Positions 1-9,290 of a stretch of 64,000 nucleotides of DNA are shown here, piece after piece; the stretch's first letter is position 1; the number at the start of each line of letters is the position of its first letter. Location of the stretch: the NCBI RefSeq assembly GCF_003605385.1, contig NZ_QYTV02000004.1, positions 372,001-436,000 on the forward strand, in the 5' to 3' direction. The notes under the pieces were generated by a model. It was given only the letters and a program-made list of their open reading frames with translations. It made no database searches and was not told the origin of the DNA. Both the position numbers and the translations under genes were made by a program. This DNA is from Siminovitchia acidinfaciens. GTDB taxonomy: Bacteria; Bacillota; Bacilli; Bacillales; Bacillaceae_C.

Positions 1-462
1 GCAAGAGGACGGGATATGGAAAAAATTATGGGGCTGGAGCTTGGAGCTGACGATTATATAGTGAAACCATTCAATCCGCTCGAACTCGTGGCAAGGGTCC
101 GCTCGGTCCTAAGAAGGCTCAGCAGTACTACCAAACAACCCGACCCGGATGTCATCAAGACGGGACCCTTCGTAATCGAACTCCGAACCCAAAGAATTTA
201 TAAATCCGGGAAACAGATCAAAGTAACGAACAGAGAATTTCAAATGATCAAGCTGTTTACAGAAAAGCTCAACGAACCGATCACAAGAGACCAGCTTTTG
301 GACGAGATTTGGGGATTGAACTATTTCGGCGACCCGAAAACAGTAGATGTACATATTCGCAGATTAAGAGAGAAAATCGAGGATGACCCTTCCAATCCAG
401 AATATCTTAAAACCATATGGGGATTTGGATATTCCTTTTTCCATGATGAGGACGCGAAATGA
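1..462 (+). CDS. Response regulator, OmpR/PhoB family (5'-truncated by window edge)
   Basis: The frame is open from base 1, so the start lies outside the window. The visible part begins in the receiver domain just before the conserved DDYIVKPF segment (switch Lys in KPF). A winged-helix Trans_reg_C domain follows, with the usual TVDVHIRRLREKI recognition region and a GFGYSF wing near the end. The phospho-acceptor Asp is not in the window. The stop overlaps the next gene, a histidine kinase, by four bases (ATGA), so the two form a co-translated two-component pair. The target genes are unknown; the lipoprotein downstream is a candidate. Confidence 0.95.
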   Translation, partial: ARGRDMEKIMGLELGADDYIVKPFNPLELVARVRSVLRRLSSTTKQPDPDVIKTGPFVIELRTQRIYKSGKQIKVTNREFQMIKLFTEKLNEPITRDQLLDEIWGLNYFGDPKTVDVHIRRLREKIEDDPSNPEYLKTIWGFGYSFFHDEDAK

Positions 463-1835
463 AACGAGGTATTAAAAGAAGGCTTGTATGGAGCTATTTG
501 CTCCTCATCACTCTCACTGTCGTCTTGTTTGAGACGATCATCTTATCGGCATTGATGATGTATTACAAGGAAGGTGTCAAACAGACACTACGCGATCAGG
601 GAACCATGTTTTCCTCTTTTTACGAACAGGAATTCATCGAAGGAAAATTGAAAAGCGAAGCTGCCCAGCTATTGTCGCAATACAACTTTCATGTGAACGC
701 CCAGGTGCAGCTTATCGATATGAAAGGGAACGTTCTGGCCGAATCCCACAAAACTGACTTGAAAAATATTTCACAGGAAAACGATGTGCAAGATGGGCTT
801 GCCGGCTCCCTTGGCTATTGGACTGGAAAGGTTGACGGGGAGAAAATCATGTCCGTGACCAGTCCCTTGGAATCCGGCGGCGAGGTTATAGGAGCCATTA
901 GATTTACGACATCACTTGTACCCGTCAATGCAGTCTTCACTGAAAATGCACTGATTCTCCTGGCTATTGGCGGCATCGTTATTATTTTTGCCGCATTAAT
1001 CAGCTTTTTCCTTGCTGGAACAATCATCAAGCCGATCGGGCAAATGATCACCGCCGCAGAACAAATGGCTTCCGGACAATTCTCAACCAGAGTTCCCAAA
1101 GACAAGGATGATGAATTGGGACGGCTGGCTGACACACTGAACTACATGGCAAGCCAAGTCCAGGAACACGAAAAATTGAAAAATGAATTCATTGCCTCTG
1201 TCAGCCACGATCTCCGCACCCCGCTGACATCAGTCAAGGGATGGGCCATCACCTTGCACTCCATGGCGAAAGATGATCTGTTCCGCGAAGGACTCGAGGT
1301 AATCAAAAATGAAAGTGAACGCTTGTCGCGTCTTCTCGGAGACCTGCTTGATTTTTCAAGTCTATCCAGTGGAAGAATTTCATTCACATTCGATGAAGTG
1401 AACCTGGCGGTTCTCGCTCAGGAGGTCGTTCAGCAGCTGCAACCCAGGGCCCAAAGACAGGGCGTACAGCTCACGGCACAATTGAAGGAACCCGTTATCG
1501 AGATCAAAGCTGATAAAAACAGGCTGATCCAAGTATTCATCAATTTGCTGGACAACGCGCTTAAGTTCACGCCGCCTAATGGATGTATCACCGTTTCCGT
1601 CGAAAAACTTAAAACTGAAGCAATCATACAAATCTCGGATACGGGCATCGGCATTCCGGTCGACCAATTAGATTTCATCAAGGACAAGTTCGCCAGAGGG
1701 AAAGCAAAAGGGTCAGGCACAGGGCTCGGGCTTGCTATCTGTGAGGAAATCGTTAAGGGGCATAGCGGATCGCTTCAATTAACAAGTGCCGAAGGACAAG
1801 GAACAACTGTTGAAATCACCTTGCCTGTTACCTAA
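459..1835 (+). CDS. Membrane sensor histidine kinase (HAMP-HisKA-HATPase)
   Basis: A 458-residue sensor kinase. TM1 is at about residues 10-33, an extracytoplasmic sensor region of about 130 residues follows, and TM2 is at about 165-188, followed by a HAMP linker. The HisKA box is SHDLRTPLT with the phosphorylated His near residue 249. The ATPase domain shows an N box (INLLDNALKFTP), G1 (DTGIGIP) and G2 (GTGLGLAI). It starts inside the stop of the response regulator gene and is presumably its partner. The input signal cannot be told from sequence. The architecture is of the common PhoR/ResE/WalK type, but the sensor domain has no feature I recognise. Confidence 0.95.
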   Translation: MKRGIKRRLVWSYLLLITLTVVLFETIILSALMMYYKEGVKQTLRDQGTMFSSFYEQEFIEGKLKSEAAQLLSQYNFHVNAQVQLIDMKGNVLAESHKTDLKNISQENDVQDGLAGSLGYWTGKVDGEKIMSVTSPLESGGEVIGAIRFTTSLVPVNAVFTENALILLAIGGIVIIFAALISFFLAGTIIKPIGQMITAAEQMASGQFSTRVPKDKDDELGRLADTLNYMASQVQEHEKLKNEFIASVSHDLRTPLTSVKGWAITLHSMAKDDLFREGLEVIKNESERLSRLLGDLLDFSSLSSGRISFTFDEVNLAVLAQEVVQQLQPRAQRQGVQLTAQLKEPVIEIKADKNRLIQVFINLLDNALKFTPPNGCITVSVEKLKTEAIIQISDTGIGIPVDQLDFIKDKFARGKAKGSGTGLGLAICEEIVKGHSGSLQLTSAEGQGTTVEITLPVT

Positions 1836-1895
1836 ATTTAACCCTTTTTCCTAGTCAAAACGTTATAGTTTGGTAAAAGATCATTGGAGGGGCCT

Positions 1896-3590
1896 ATGAA
1901 AAAATTCTATGTTTTATTCATTTTTCTGGCGGCCGCCACTTTTTCGACAGCCGGATGCAATATCCTTCCTGAACCAGGCAGCCTGATTCAAGCACCCAAG
2001 CAGGCAAATGCCAAGGCTTCGGACAGTAAAAATATGATTGGGGTAGCAAAGAAATATTTGCCGAAAGGGACAGTTTTGACGGCACCCAATTCCCCGGTTC
2101 ATTCCGAAGCTGTCCTGATGGCCGACTTTGACGAAGATGGCCATGATGAGGCCGTTGTTTTTTATCAATCCAAAAACAGCTCAGGTCCCGTCGGCATATT
2201 TGTACTGAAAAAAGCCGGCGATCTATGGGAGAAAGTTTTTGCCAAAACAGGTGTAGGCTATGAAATCAGTTGGGCAAGCGCATCCGATATTACCGGTGAC
2301 GGAAAAAATGAATTGTTGGTCGGATGGAAAATAGGAAATACTGCCGGCAGTACTCTTGAAATTTTCACTTGGAGAAAAGACGGAATGGATCTTGTGACAA
2401 AGGTGAACTACCATGAACTTGACTTGATTCACATAGGGAATGACCCGAAAGCCCGACTCGCCATATGGAAAAAGGACGGAAATGATATTTACGACATCGA
2501 CTTATTGGAATGGAAAGGAAAGACGCTTCAGTCCGACAAGAACCACTACCCTTCTTATTTTCCCGAAGTCGTCAATTATTATAAACGCCGAACAGCCGCG
2601 GTGCCTGATGCATCCTATTATTGGTACTACCAGGCCGATGCCCTTTTGAAGGCGAATCTTCCTGAGCAGGCCCTTGCAGCGGTTGACGAAGGGATGTCCT
2701 TTAACATGGTTGTCCCAAGCTACAATCAATTCGTGGAACTCCGGGAAAAAATTGAACGGGCCATTACTTTGGAAGGAAATCGGAACCTGTCACTGGAACT
2801 TCGGGATGCAGGGATAACGATGGAAATCCCCAGGGAGATTGCTTCCTACATTACGGTGGAAGAAAGCCCATCAGATATGACCGGCTATGAAGCATCAGTA
2901 TTTGTGTCAGCCGGTGACGAGAAGAAAAAGCTTTTTACCATTGAAATCTATTCAAAAGATATGTATATGCCAGAAGATGATTCCGAGCTTGAAAGAATAG
3001 CAGAGTCAGAACAGTTTGTTTACTTTGCCCGAAAGGCTGATGCGGTGCCTGCCGGCGGAGCCATCTATGAAAAAAGCTATGCCCTCGTGGATAAAATGAT
3101 TGCCAATGTGCGGCCGGGAAATGCCTATCCTGCCGTTTCTAACTTAGAAAACGAATTGATTTTGAAACAAGTGAAAGATGCGGCGGACAAATATGCGTAT
3201 GTCACGAGCGGGGGAAAAATGCCCGAAGGAATCATCGAAACGTTCACCAAAAATGAAATGGAATACCGCTATTTGGGGTCCGATCTGGATACAAAAGAAA
3301 AGCTATTTGAATTTTTATCGGATTCATACACACCTGCGGCCATCCGCTCTTACATTCTGCGTGCCAACCTCATTGAAAAGGATGGTAAATTGGCGCAGCC
3401 AAACGCAGATGGCAGCTCACTTTTAAATTACGAAAAAGCAGTCATCGTCAGGAAAAAAGACAACGGTACTGAAAAGGAATTCGATTTAAAAGTGCCGCTT
3501 GGAAACAGCCTGTCGTATGAATATGTCCACGTGGTTTTTTCCAAGACAAGGGATGGCTGGAGAATTTCGTCGGATTTGGGGACGTTTTAG
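1896..3590 (+). CDS. Putative lipoprotein of unknown function with FG-GAP/VCBS-like N-terminal half
   Basis: I chose the ATG at 1896 because a GGAGGGG ribosome binding site sits just upstream; an in-frame TTG at 1884 would put the RBS inside the gene. The protein (565 aa) begins with a lipoprotein signal ending in the lipobox STAGC. The next ~180 residues carry repeated acidic motifs such as DFDEDGHDEA and DITGDGKNELLVGW, which resemble calcium-binding FG-GAP/VCBS beta-propeller blades. The C-terminal half is not recognised. It lies 60 bases downstream of the sensor kinase on the same strand, so it may be co-expressed or controlled by that system. It is probably anchored on the outer face of the membrane. 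Confidence 0.8.
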   Translation: MKKFYVLFIFLAAATFSTAGCNILPEPGSLIQAPKQANAKASDSKNMIGVAKKYLPKGTVLTAPNSPVHSEAVLMADFDEDGHDEAVVFYQSKNSSGPVGIFVLKKAGDLWEKVFAKTGVGYEISWASASDITGDGKNELLVGWKIGNTAGSTLEIFTWRKDGMDLVTKVNYHELDLIHIGNDPKARLAIWKKDGNDIYDIDLLEWKGKTLQSDKNHYPSYFPEVVNYYKRRTAAVPDASYYWYYQADALLKANLPEQALAAVDEGMSFNMVVPSYNQFVELREKIERAITLEGNRNLSLELRDAGITMEIPREIASYITVEESPSDMTGYEASVFVSAGDEKKKLFTIEIYSKDMYMPEDDSELERIAESEQFVYFARKADAVPAGGAIYEKSYALVDKMIANVRPGNAYPAVSNLENELILKQVKDAADKYAYVTSGGKMPEGIIETFTKNEMEYRYLGSDLDTKEKLFEFLSDSYTPAAIRSYILRANLIEKDGKLAQPNADGSSLLNYEKAVIVRKKDNGTEKEFDLKVPLGNSLSYEYVHVVFSKTRDGWRISSDLGTF

Positions 3591-3594
3591 AGAG

Positions 3595-3621
3595 GAAGCT
3601 TCGCGTGCGCGAAGCTTTTTT
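3595..3621 (+). terminator. Rho-independent terminator after the lipoprotein gene
   Basis: A perfect 10-bp inverted repeat (AAGCTTCGCG at 3596-3605 with its complement at 3608-3617) starts five bases after the stop codon and runs into a T tract. It closes the response regulator-kinase-lipoprotein transcript. Confidence 0.85.
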
Positions 3622-3733
3622 GATAGAGTCTCTAACGATTGCAGGAGTTGTGGGACCGTACGCTCCTAACCCTAGGTATGCGCGACATTCGCAATTATCC
3701 TGGGAAACGCCTCGTTACCCTCCGCCTTTTCAA

Positions 3734-3877
3734 TTAAATGGCTTCATTTGACGGTTCTGTCAAATCCGGTTGTTCATCTTTCTTCTTTTTCCTCTTAGTT
3801 TTAGAGCCTTCTGAATAGATGCCGTAGATTCCACTGACGATTGCTGCGATGGAAAAGGTCAAAGTCCAATAGTTCAT
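3734..3877 (-). CDS. Small predicted single-pass membrane protein, 47 aa
   Basis: A short ORF with a good RBS (GGAGG about 7 bases before ATG at 3877). The product begins MNYWTLTFSIAAIVSGIYGI, a plausible single transmembrane helix. A strongly basic patch (KTKRKKKK) and an acidic/polar tail ending EPSNEAI follow. This layout suggests a membrane microprotein with a cytoplasmic tail. I do not recognise the family. No neighbour gives a clue, and a terminator-like hairpin separates it from the gene upstream on the same strand. Confidence 0.6.
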   Translation of the reverse strand: MNYWTLTFSIAAIVSGIYGIYSEGSKTKRKKKKDEQPDLTEPSNEAI

Positions 3878-3910
3878 TCGTTAATCCTCCAATTTTCTAT
3901 ATAATCCGTA

Positions 3911-3942
3911 AAAAAATCCCCTTTGGCTATACCGCGGGGGAA
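3911..3942 (-). terminator. Possible terminator, minus strand
   Basis: CCCC/GGGG arms (3918-3921 and 3937-3940) with flanking pairs are followed on the minus strand by a run of seven T. It would end the NlpC/P60 transcript (and the tiny ORF after it) before the 47-aa gene. Confidence 0.5.
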
Positions 3943-3946
3943 TCAA

Positions 3947-4060
3947 TTAGAAGGTAAGTATCAGAAAGAATATCCACAGAATAATAATCGTTGAAATTGA
4001 GACTGCAACTAGCACATATACGAGAAAATCAAAGAACTCCTTCGATGGGCGCCGGCTCAA
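3947..4060 (-). CDS. Possible tiny membrane protein, 37 aa (start uncertain)
   Basis: The frame begins with TTG at 4060, eleven bases after the stop of the NlpC/P60 gene. It encodes a basic/polar N terminus (SRRPSKEFFDF) followed by a continuous hydrophobic helix (VYVLVAVSISTIIILWIF) up to TAA. The membrane-protein character and the position between a gene and a terminator argue for a real ORF. There is no clear Shine-Dalgarno sequence and no ATG, so this is a weak call. Confidence 0.35.
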   Translation of the reverse strand: MSRRPSKEFFDFLVYVLVAVSISTIIILWIFFLILTF

Positions 4061-4070
4061 CGTTGTGCAC

Positions 4071-4550
4071 TTACTTTACAATTCTTTTGGCACCGACATA
4101 TTTTGTTTTCCAATAATCCAGATCCATGGATTGAACACGGACCCCTTTGGATGTTGCTCCGATGAATTGCTTTTTACCAATATAGATTCCTACGAATGAA
4201 ACTGTTTTTCCATTAGTTTTATAGAAAACCAGATCCCCTGCCTTAAGATCCTTCAACTTGACGCTTTGCCCCTTTTTAAACTGCTCAGCACTCGTGCGCG
4301 GAAGCTTCACCTTAAGGCTTTTCGAATAAACATATTGCGTAAAGCCGGATGCGTCAAACCCTTTTGGCGTTGTTCCGCCATATTTATAAGGCTTCCCTTT
4401 TAACGTTTGCGCGTAGGCTGCGGCCTTCTCCCCTTTCGTTTGAGTGGCAGCATCTGTACTCACGCCAAACATTGAAGAGAATAAGAGTGCCAAGGCCGTG
4501 ACAATCGCGACAAATAATGATGACCTTTTTGCCGACAAACTGACTTCCAT
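4071..4550 (-). CDS. Secreted NlpC/P60-family protein lacking all three catalytic residues
   Basis: The 159-residue protein has a signal peptide (cleavage probable after about residue 34) and one NlpC/P60 domain. The fold markers are intact: GKPYKYGG, GFDASGF, LPRTSAEQ, GDLVFY and VGIYIG. In active peptidoglycan endopeptidases of this family the motif is D-C-S-G, the His is in S-H-V-G and a second polar residue sits in FIHA. Here they are Ala67 (DASG), Phe119 (SFVG) and Gly131 (FIGA). The protein therefore looks like a secreted pseudoenzyme that may bind cell wall or regulate a true hydrolase. Start at ATG 4550 with an AGGGA-type RBS. Confidence 0.85.
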   Translation of the reverse strand: MEVSLSAKRSSLFVAIVTALALLFSSMFGVSTDAATQTKGEKAAAYAQTLKGKPYKYGGTTPKGFDASGFTQYVYSKSLKVKLPRTSAEQFKKGQSVKLKDLKAGDLVFYKTNGKTVSFVGIYIGKKQFIGATSKGVRVQSMDLDYWKTKYVGAKRIVK

Positions 4551-4740
4551 GAAATCCCTGCTTTCCTTTGATTTATTTTTGCTACAAGAACATCATATTC
4601 GGTTTCCGGATTCCATTGGTTTCTATTTGTTTAAAAATGGTTACACAAAGGTTAAATGGGGTCAAGAGAAAAAAAGGCATGTAGCCTGCTTGAAGTTAAA
4701 TTTTAGGCCGCTCCGATGAGCTTGCTGAGGCCTTATCTCC

Positions 4741-4880
4741 ATTTCCCTTCTACTTTTGAGGAAATACTATCCGGATTACTGAAATACTGTCCAACTTCTG
4801 AGAATACTATCCGGTTTACCGAAATACTGTCCAACTTCTAAGAATACTGTCCGGTTTACCGAAATACTGTCCAAGAGAGC
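4741..4880. repeat. 40-bp intergenic tandem repeat
   Basis: Two complete 40-bp units (4781-4820 and 4821-4860) differ at only two positions. A degenerate unit precedes them (4741-4780) and a partial unit follows (4861-4874). Each unit is itself built of two related ~20-bp halves with the cores AATACTGTCCAACTTC and AATACTRTCCGGTTTACC. It lies between the NlpC/P60 gene and the 3' end of the M42 peptidase gene. The rest of the ~380-base gap shows nothing I can assign. Confidence 0.85.
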
Positions 4881-4928
4881 ACATATTAAAAGACGGGAGC
4901 TTTGTCCCCGCCTTTCCGCAAACCTTCC

Positions 4929-6002
4929 TTATATTTTCTCCTGCAAGTCCTCAATAAACGCCACAACCAATTGCACCGCATGCTCTAGGTCATCCATGTG
5001 AACACAGCCTGTGGCTGAATGGATGTAGCGGGATGGGAATGATACGCAGCCGGCCATCGCACCTTTTCCCCTGATGCTCATAGCCCATGCATCCGTTCCA
5101 CCGTTCAATACGGCCTGCCGCTGATACGGGATGCTGTTCTTTTCCGCTACTTCTACGAGTTTGCGGGTTAATTTCTTCGGTACGTTGTTTCCGTGTCCAG
5201 TGTCAGGTGTCCAGTCATAGAACATGATTGCCGGTCCACCTCCAAGCGTGACTGGAATATCCTTTTCGGAGAGAGCCGGTGTCCCGCCGGATAAGCACAC
5301 ATCAAGTGCGAGTCCGATATCAGGCTGGATTTGGCCGGAGATCGGCTCAGATCCGCGTATTCCCATTTCTTCCTGTGTCGTTCCGACACCGTAAACCGTT
5401 GCCGCAATGTCCTTGTCTGCTAAACGTCTCATAACCTCAACAAGTACCGCACAAGCCGCACGGTTATCTACCGCTTTTCCGGTAAAAATTTTACTTCCGT
5501 TCAAGAATTGGCCGGTCCTTTCAAATGTGATGTAATCACCAATCTGAACGCCCAATGCATGGGTTTCTTCTTTGCTGGTTGTACCGACATCAATATACAA
5601 TTCGTTCAACGGGATAGCCATCTTCGCTTCTTCCGGCGTAACGATATGCGCTGGCTTTCCGCCTGTGATTCCAGTGACCGGCCCTTTTTCCGTATTGATC
5701 GTCAACACCTGGTTAAAAGCTGTACGGCTGTCATGGTACCCAACCGGCAAAAAGTAAATGAAACCATCAGCGTCGATATTATGGACAATATAGCCGATTT
5801 CGTCCATATGAGCTGCCAGCATAATTTTAAAATCAGGGTTGCCTCCTTTTTTTACAAAGACCTGATTCCCTAATGCATCCTCAAAATAGTCATCCGTAAT
5901 TGGCTGCAAATGTCCTTTCAAACAATCGGCGACGCGTTCTTCATCACCTGATACACCATGGATGGCATCAAATTGAACCAATAAATCTGATAATGAACTC
6001 AT
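4929..6002 (-). CDS. M42 family metallo-aminopeptidase (glutamyl/deblocking aminopeptidase type)
   Basis: The protein (357 aa) carries the M42 zinc signature: AAHMDEIGY (first His and the catalytic Asp), a bridging Asp in AVDNRAAC, the Glu pair in TTQEEMGIRG, Asp in LALDV and the last His in RYIHS. These cytosolic enzymes form large tetrahedral assemblies that trim peptides from the N terminus. The gene is the last of the minus-strand peptide-transport operon, about 50 bp after the OppF-like ATPase, so it most likely digests the imported peptides. ATG at 6002 is preceded by GGAGGTAGGA. Confidence 0.92.
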   Translation of the reverse strand: MSSLSDLLVQFDAIHGVSGDEERVADCLKGHLQPITDDYFEDALGNQVFVKKGGNPDFKIMLAAHMDEIGYIVHNIDADGFIYFLPVGYHDSRTAFNQVLTINTEKGPVTGITGGKPAHIVTPEEAKMAIPLNELYIDVGTTSKEETHALGVQIGDYITFERTGQFLNGSKIFTGKAVDNRAACAVLVEVMRRLADKDIAATVYGVGTTQEEMGIRGSEPISGQIQPDIGLALDVCLSGGTPALSEKDIPVTLGGGPAIMFYDWTPDTGHGNNVPKKLTRKLVEVAEKNSIPYQRQAVLNGGTDAWAMSIRGKGAMAGCVSFPSRYIHSATGCVHMDDLEHAVQLVVAFIEDLQEKI

Positions 6003-6050
6003 ATTCTTCCTACCTCCAAAACTATTAATCTCACAAGCGCTTCCTTCCCC

Positions 6051-7025
6051 CTAAGCCTCATCATACAAGTGACATGCCACGAAGTGCCCCGGTTTTACCT
6101 CACGGAAATCCGGCACTTCCTCTGTGCAACGGGCAAAACATTTCGAACAGCGCGAAGCAAAACGGCAGCCGCTTGGCGGATCGAGCGGACTTGGAATATC
6201 TCCTTCCAATGTTACCCTGTCTTTCTTTTCCTTCGGATGATTGACTGGAATCGCATCAATCAAAGCTTGCGTGTAGGGATGCAGGGGCGTTGCATATAGC
6301 TCCTCCACGTCCGCCATTTCAACCATCTGTCCTAAATACATGACGCCAACCCGATCGCTGATATGCTCCACCACACTCAAATCGTGGGCCACAAACAATA
6401 TGGTCAAGCCTAATTCCTCCCGAAGCGATGCTAGTAAGTTTAAAATCTGGGCTTGAACTGACACATCCAGAGCGGATACCGGTTCATCCGCAAAAATGAA
6501 TTTTGGCTCGACTGCCAACGCCCGGGCGATGACAATCCTTTGGAGCTGCCCGCCGCTGAATTCATGGGGATGGCGGTCCATCGCATCCTTTGGCAGCCCA
6601 ACCTGCTCCAACAGCTCCGCAATTCTCTCTTCCGCTTTTTTTCCGGTTGCAATACCGTGAACCTTTAATACTTCTTCAAGCGTTTGGCGAATCGTCATCC
6701 GCGGGTTAAGGGACGAATACGGATTTTGAAAAATCATCTGCATCTCTCGGCGGATATCAAGCAGTTCCTTGCCTTTTATATCTGTAATGTCCTTTCCCGA
6801 GAAAAACATGCGCCCTTCCGTTGATTCCTCAATTCTTAAAATGCACCTGCCAGTGGTCGACTTACCACATCCGCTTTCTCCGACCAGGCCGAATATTTCT
6901 CCCTCTTTAATGGCAAATGATATATTATCGACAGCTTTCAGGAGCTGGGTATGCTTTCCCATAAAATTTGTTTTTCCTGCCGGGAAGTACTTTTTCAAAC
7001 CTTCAACTTGTAATAACGTCGACAT
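6051..7025 (-). CDS. Peptide ABC transporter ATP-binding protein, OppF/DppF type
   Basis: 324 residues, starting at ATG 7025 behind GGGGAGGAG; an upstream in-frame start would leave the RBS inside the gene. Walker A is GESGCGKST, the signature is FSGGQLQR and Walker B is FIFADEP, followed by a D loop (SALDVS) and switch His in VAHDLSVV. The C-terminal oligopeptide-transporter extension carries a Cys-rich element (CRFASRCSKCFARC) that in this family can hold a 4Fe-4S cluster. It overlaps the dppD-like gene by 23 bp, so the two ATPases are translationally coupled. Confidence 0.93.
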   Translation of the reverse strand: MSTLLQVEGLKKYFPAGKTNFMGKHTQLLKAVDNISFAIKEGEIFGLVGESGCGKSTTGRCILRIEESTEGRMFFSGKDITDIKGKELLDIRREMQMIFQNPYSSLNPRMTIRQTLEEVLKVHGIATGKKAEERIAELLEQVGLPKDAMDRHPHEFSGGQLQRIVIARALAVEPKFIFADEPVSALDVSVQAQILNLLASLREELGLTILFVAHDLSVVEHISDRVGVMYLGQMVEMADVEELYATPLHPYTQALIDAIPVNHPKEKKDRVTLEGDIPSPLDPPSGCRFASRCSKCFARCTEEVPDFREVKPGHFVACHLYDEA

Positions 7026-8016
7026 GGCGCTCCTCCCCTTCCTTTTTAAACTGTCCGGCCACATGACACGCTACCCAATGTGAAGGCGCCAATTCTTGTA
7101 AAACAGGCTTTTCAACCTCGCAAAGCTCTGTTTTGAACTTACACCTTGCGGCAAAAGGGCACCCATTAATCTCTTTTGTAAGATCCGGAGGTGAGCCTTC
7201 AATCGGCTGCAGCTGTTCCTGTCTTTGGCCAAGCTTCGGCCTCGATTCCATCAGTGCCTGTGTATAGGGATGGAGCGGGCTGTCAAAAATATGCCCCACA
7301 CTTGTGCTTTCCACGATTTCACCGGCATACATGACCGATACGGTATCGCAAATTTCAGCCACGACACCCAAATCATGTGTGATCATGAGAATGGCCATCC
7401 CATATTGCTCTTGCAGTTCTTCCATCAACCGTAAGATTTGCGCCTGAATTGTCACATCGAGTGCCGTTGTCGGCTCATCCGCAATCAATAATTTCGGTTT
7501 GCAGGCAAGGGCGATGGCAATCATCAAACGCTGCAACATTCCGCCGCTGAATTCATGCGGGTACTGATGGTACCTCTTTTCCGGCGAAGGGATGGATAAA
7601 TCCTTCATGATGCTGACGGCCTCTTCTTTTGCCTGCTGCTTCGTCATCCCTTTGTGAAATCTTAGAACCTCGGCAATTTGTACGCCTACCTTAATCAAAG
7701 GATTCAGGGAAGTCATCGGATCTTGAAAAATCATCGAAATATCATTTCCTCTGATTTTTTGCATCTGCTTTTCCTTCAAGCGGGCAAGATCATTTTCTTC
7801 AAATAGAATTTCTCCGGCAGAAATTTTTCCCCTCTGGCTTTCAACCAATCTCATAATCGACTTGGCCGTCACACTTTTGCCGCTGCCGCTTTCTCCCACG
7901 ATACCCATTGTTTCACCGGACTTAATGGAAAAGTTAACTGATCTGACAGCATGGGCTATCCCTCGTTCCGTCATGAACTGGGTTGACAAATTCTTCACTT
8001 CAAGCAATTGCCCCAT
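7003..8016 (-). CDS. Peptide ABC transporter ATP-binding protein, OppD/DppD type
   Basis: 337 residues from ATG 8016 with an AAAGGAGG RBS. Motifs: Walker [10 protein letters not shown], signature FSGGMLQR, Walker B LLIADEP and switch His in ITHDLGVV. The C-terminal extension has the Cys motif [14 protein letters not shown]. It pairs with the OppF-like ATPase to energise the two permeases encoded upstream. A two-component system and a membrane protein separate it from those permeases, which breaks the usual A-B-C-D-F order. Confidence 0.93.
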   Translation of the reverse strand: MGQLLEVKNLSTQFMTERGIAHAVRSVNFSIKSGETMGIVGESGSGKSVTAKSIMRLVESQRGKISAGEILFEENDLARLKEKQMQKIRGNDISMIFQDPMTSLNPLIKVGVQIAEVLRFHKGMTKQQAKEEAVSIMKDLSIPSPEKRYHQYPHEFSGGMLQRLMIAIALACKPKLLIADEPTTALDVTIQAQILRLMEELQEQYGMAILMITHDLGVVAEICDTVSVMYAGEIVESTSVGHIFDSPLHPYTQALMESRPKLGQRQEQLQPIEGSPPDLTKEINGCPFAARCKFKTELCEVEKPVLQELAPSHWVACHVAGQFKKEGEERHVDVITS

Positions 8017-8042
8017 CAAATAACCTCCTTTGCGGAAAATTT

Positions 8043-9290
8043 TTATTGTCGGCGAATGAGTGTATATACCAACATCACACATAGCGCAATTAGAAAATCA
8101 ATGATAATTCCTACCATTAGTCCATGTCGGAGCATAAAGGAAATTCCTGCTGCCGCACTGACACAGACGGTAATCCAAACAAACAATGAAGGCACAGATA
8201 TTTTTTTTTCTAAAAAAGCAATCGGGATCATTGCCGACCACATGAACGAAAAACAGAACATGACGTCTAAAATCGTCAACTTCGGAAACAAAATAACAAT
8301 AATGGCTGCGACGATGACTGTCCCCGCTTTTATTGCTGCATCTGCCCGCCCATATGCTTGGTGGACAATATATCCCGAAATAGAAGAAAACAACATTACA
8401 ATCAGAGTTACGACAAAAAGGGCGACTCCAAACTGACCTCCGAATTGCTGAATTACATTGATGCTCACTTCATCATTCAATGCCGGCCAGACCGCCGAAG
8501 CCTTTGCTACAAAGGAAAGTGTCCCAATGGACAGCGGAAGAAACAGCCATATGAAAGACGATAAGGTGAAAGAAAGCGCCCTTTTACTCTGTTTGATATT
8601 TGAATATATGCTCCAAATATGTTCATTCAAAAAGTTGTGCGCCGAAAATCGGAAAAAAAGGACAACAACAATCAGCCAGCTGGAAGGCTCATCCACAATC
8701 AACATATCCGTCGCCAAAAAATTGACTCCAGAGTATACTGTCGGAACGCTCACTTTTAAATAAACCAAAGTGGGTATCAAAACAGTCGTAATCAGCGACA
8801 AAATCACAATGAACAAGGAGCCGGTATATAGCTTCTTATTCCTCGCAAGAATAATAAACTGATAAAAGATCACCAGCAAACAAGCCGCGATAAAAAAATT
8901 CAAGCCGTAAAAAAGCTTTATGATCATTTTTCCTGCCAAAATGGCGATGATGACATTCTCCATTTGATATAGCCAACTGAAGGAACCTATCATTTGCTCC
9001 TTATGGACGAACGTACCTTCATTTCTTTTCAACAGCAGATAGACGAACAAAAAACTTGCAAGCCCTGCCAAGCAGTAGCCCAGTAACCCGATAACCCCAT
9101 ATTCATAGGAAGCTTGGGATGATGCGAGAAAGGTTATAAGTCCTATCGATTGACCGAGCAGAGCCACAATTCCCTTTCCCACTCCAAACGGCTTTTCTCC
9201 CAAAGGCGAATTGCTTTTCTGAATGTACCGCACTCCCAATAGCAGGAAAAATAAACTTAAAAGAATCGTAACCTGCAACGTTATGAACAT
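8043..9290 (-). CDS. Polytopic membrane protein, ~12 helices, function unknown (possibly SSS-like transporter or sensor)
   Basis: The 415-residue protein is almost entirely hydrophobic, with about twelve predicted helices and a short C terminus (YTLIRRQ). Its general layout recalls the sodium:solute symporter superfamily, but I cannot point to a diagnostic motif. The ATG at 9290 lies inside the end of the response-regulator gene (10-base overlap), so the two are translationally coupled. The position between a YesN-like regulator and a peptide-transport ATPase suggests a peptide- or amino-acid-related transport or sensing role. That is inference from context only. Confidence 0.75.
   Translation of the reverse strand: MFITLQVTILLSLFFLLLGVRYIQKSNSPLGEKPFGVGKGIVALLGQSIGLITFLASSQASYEYGVIGLLGYCLAGLASFLFVYLLLKRNEGTFVHKEQMIGSFSWLYQMENVIIAILAGKMIIKLFYGLNFFIAACLLVIFYQFIILARNKKLYTGSLFIVILSLITTVLIPTLVYLKVSVPTVYSGVNFLATDMLIVDEPSSWLIVVVLFFRFSAHNFLNEHIWSIYSNIKQSKRALSFTLSSFIWLFLPLSIGTLSFVAKASAVWPALNDEVSINVIQQFGGQFGVALFVVTLIVMLFSSISGYIVHQAYGRADAAIKAGTVIVAAIIVILFPKLTILDVMFCFSFMWSAMIPIAFLEKKISVPSLFVWITVCVSAAAGISFMLRHGLMVGIIIDFLIALCVMLVYTLIRRQ

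Noticed and set aside
109-354. Antisense frames inside the long genes (this one opposite the response regulator, and many like it)
   Set aside because: They lie opposite well-supported genes, lack RBSs and have no recognisable domains.
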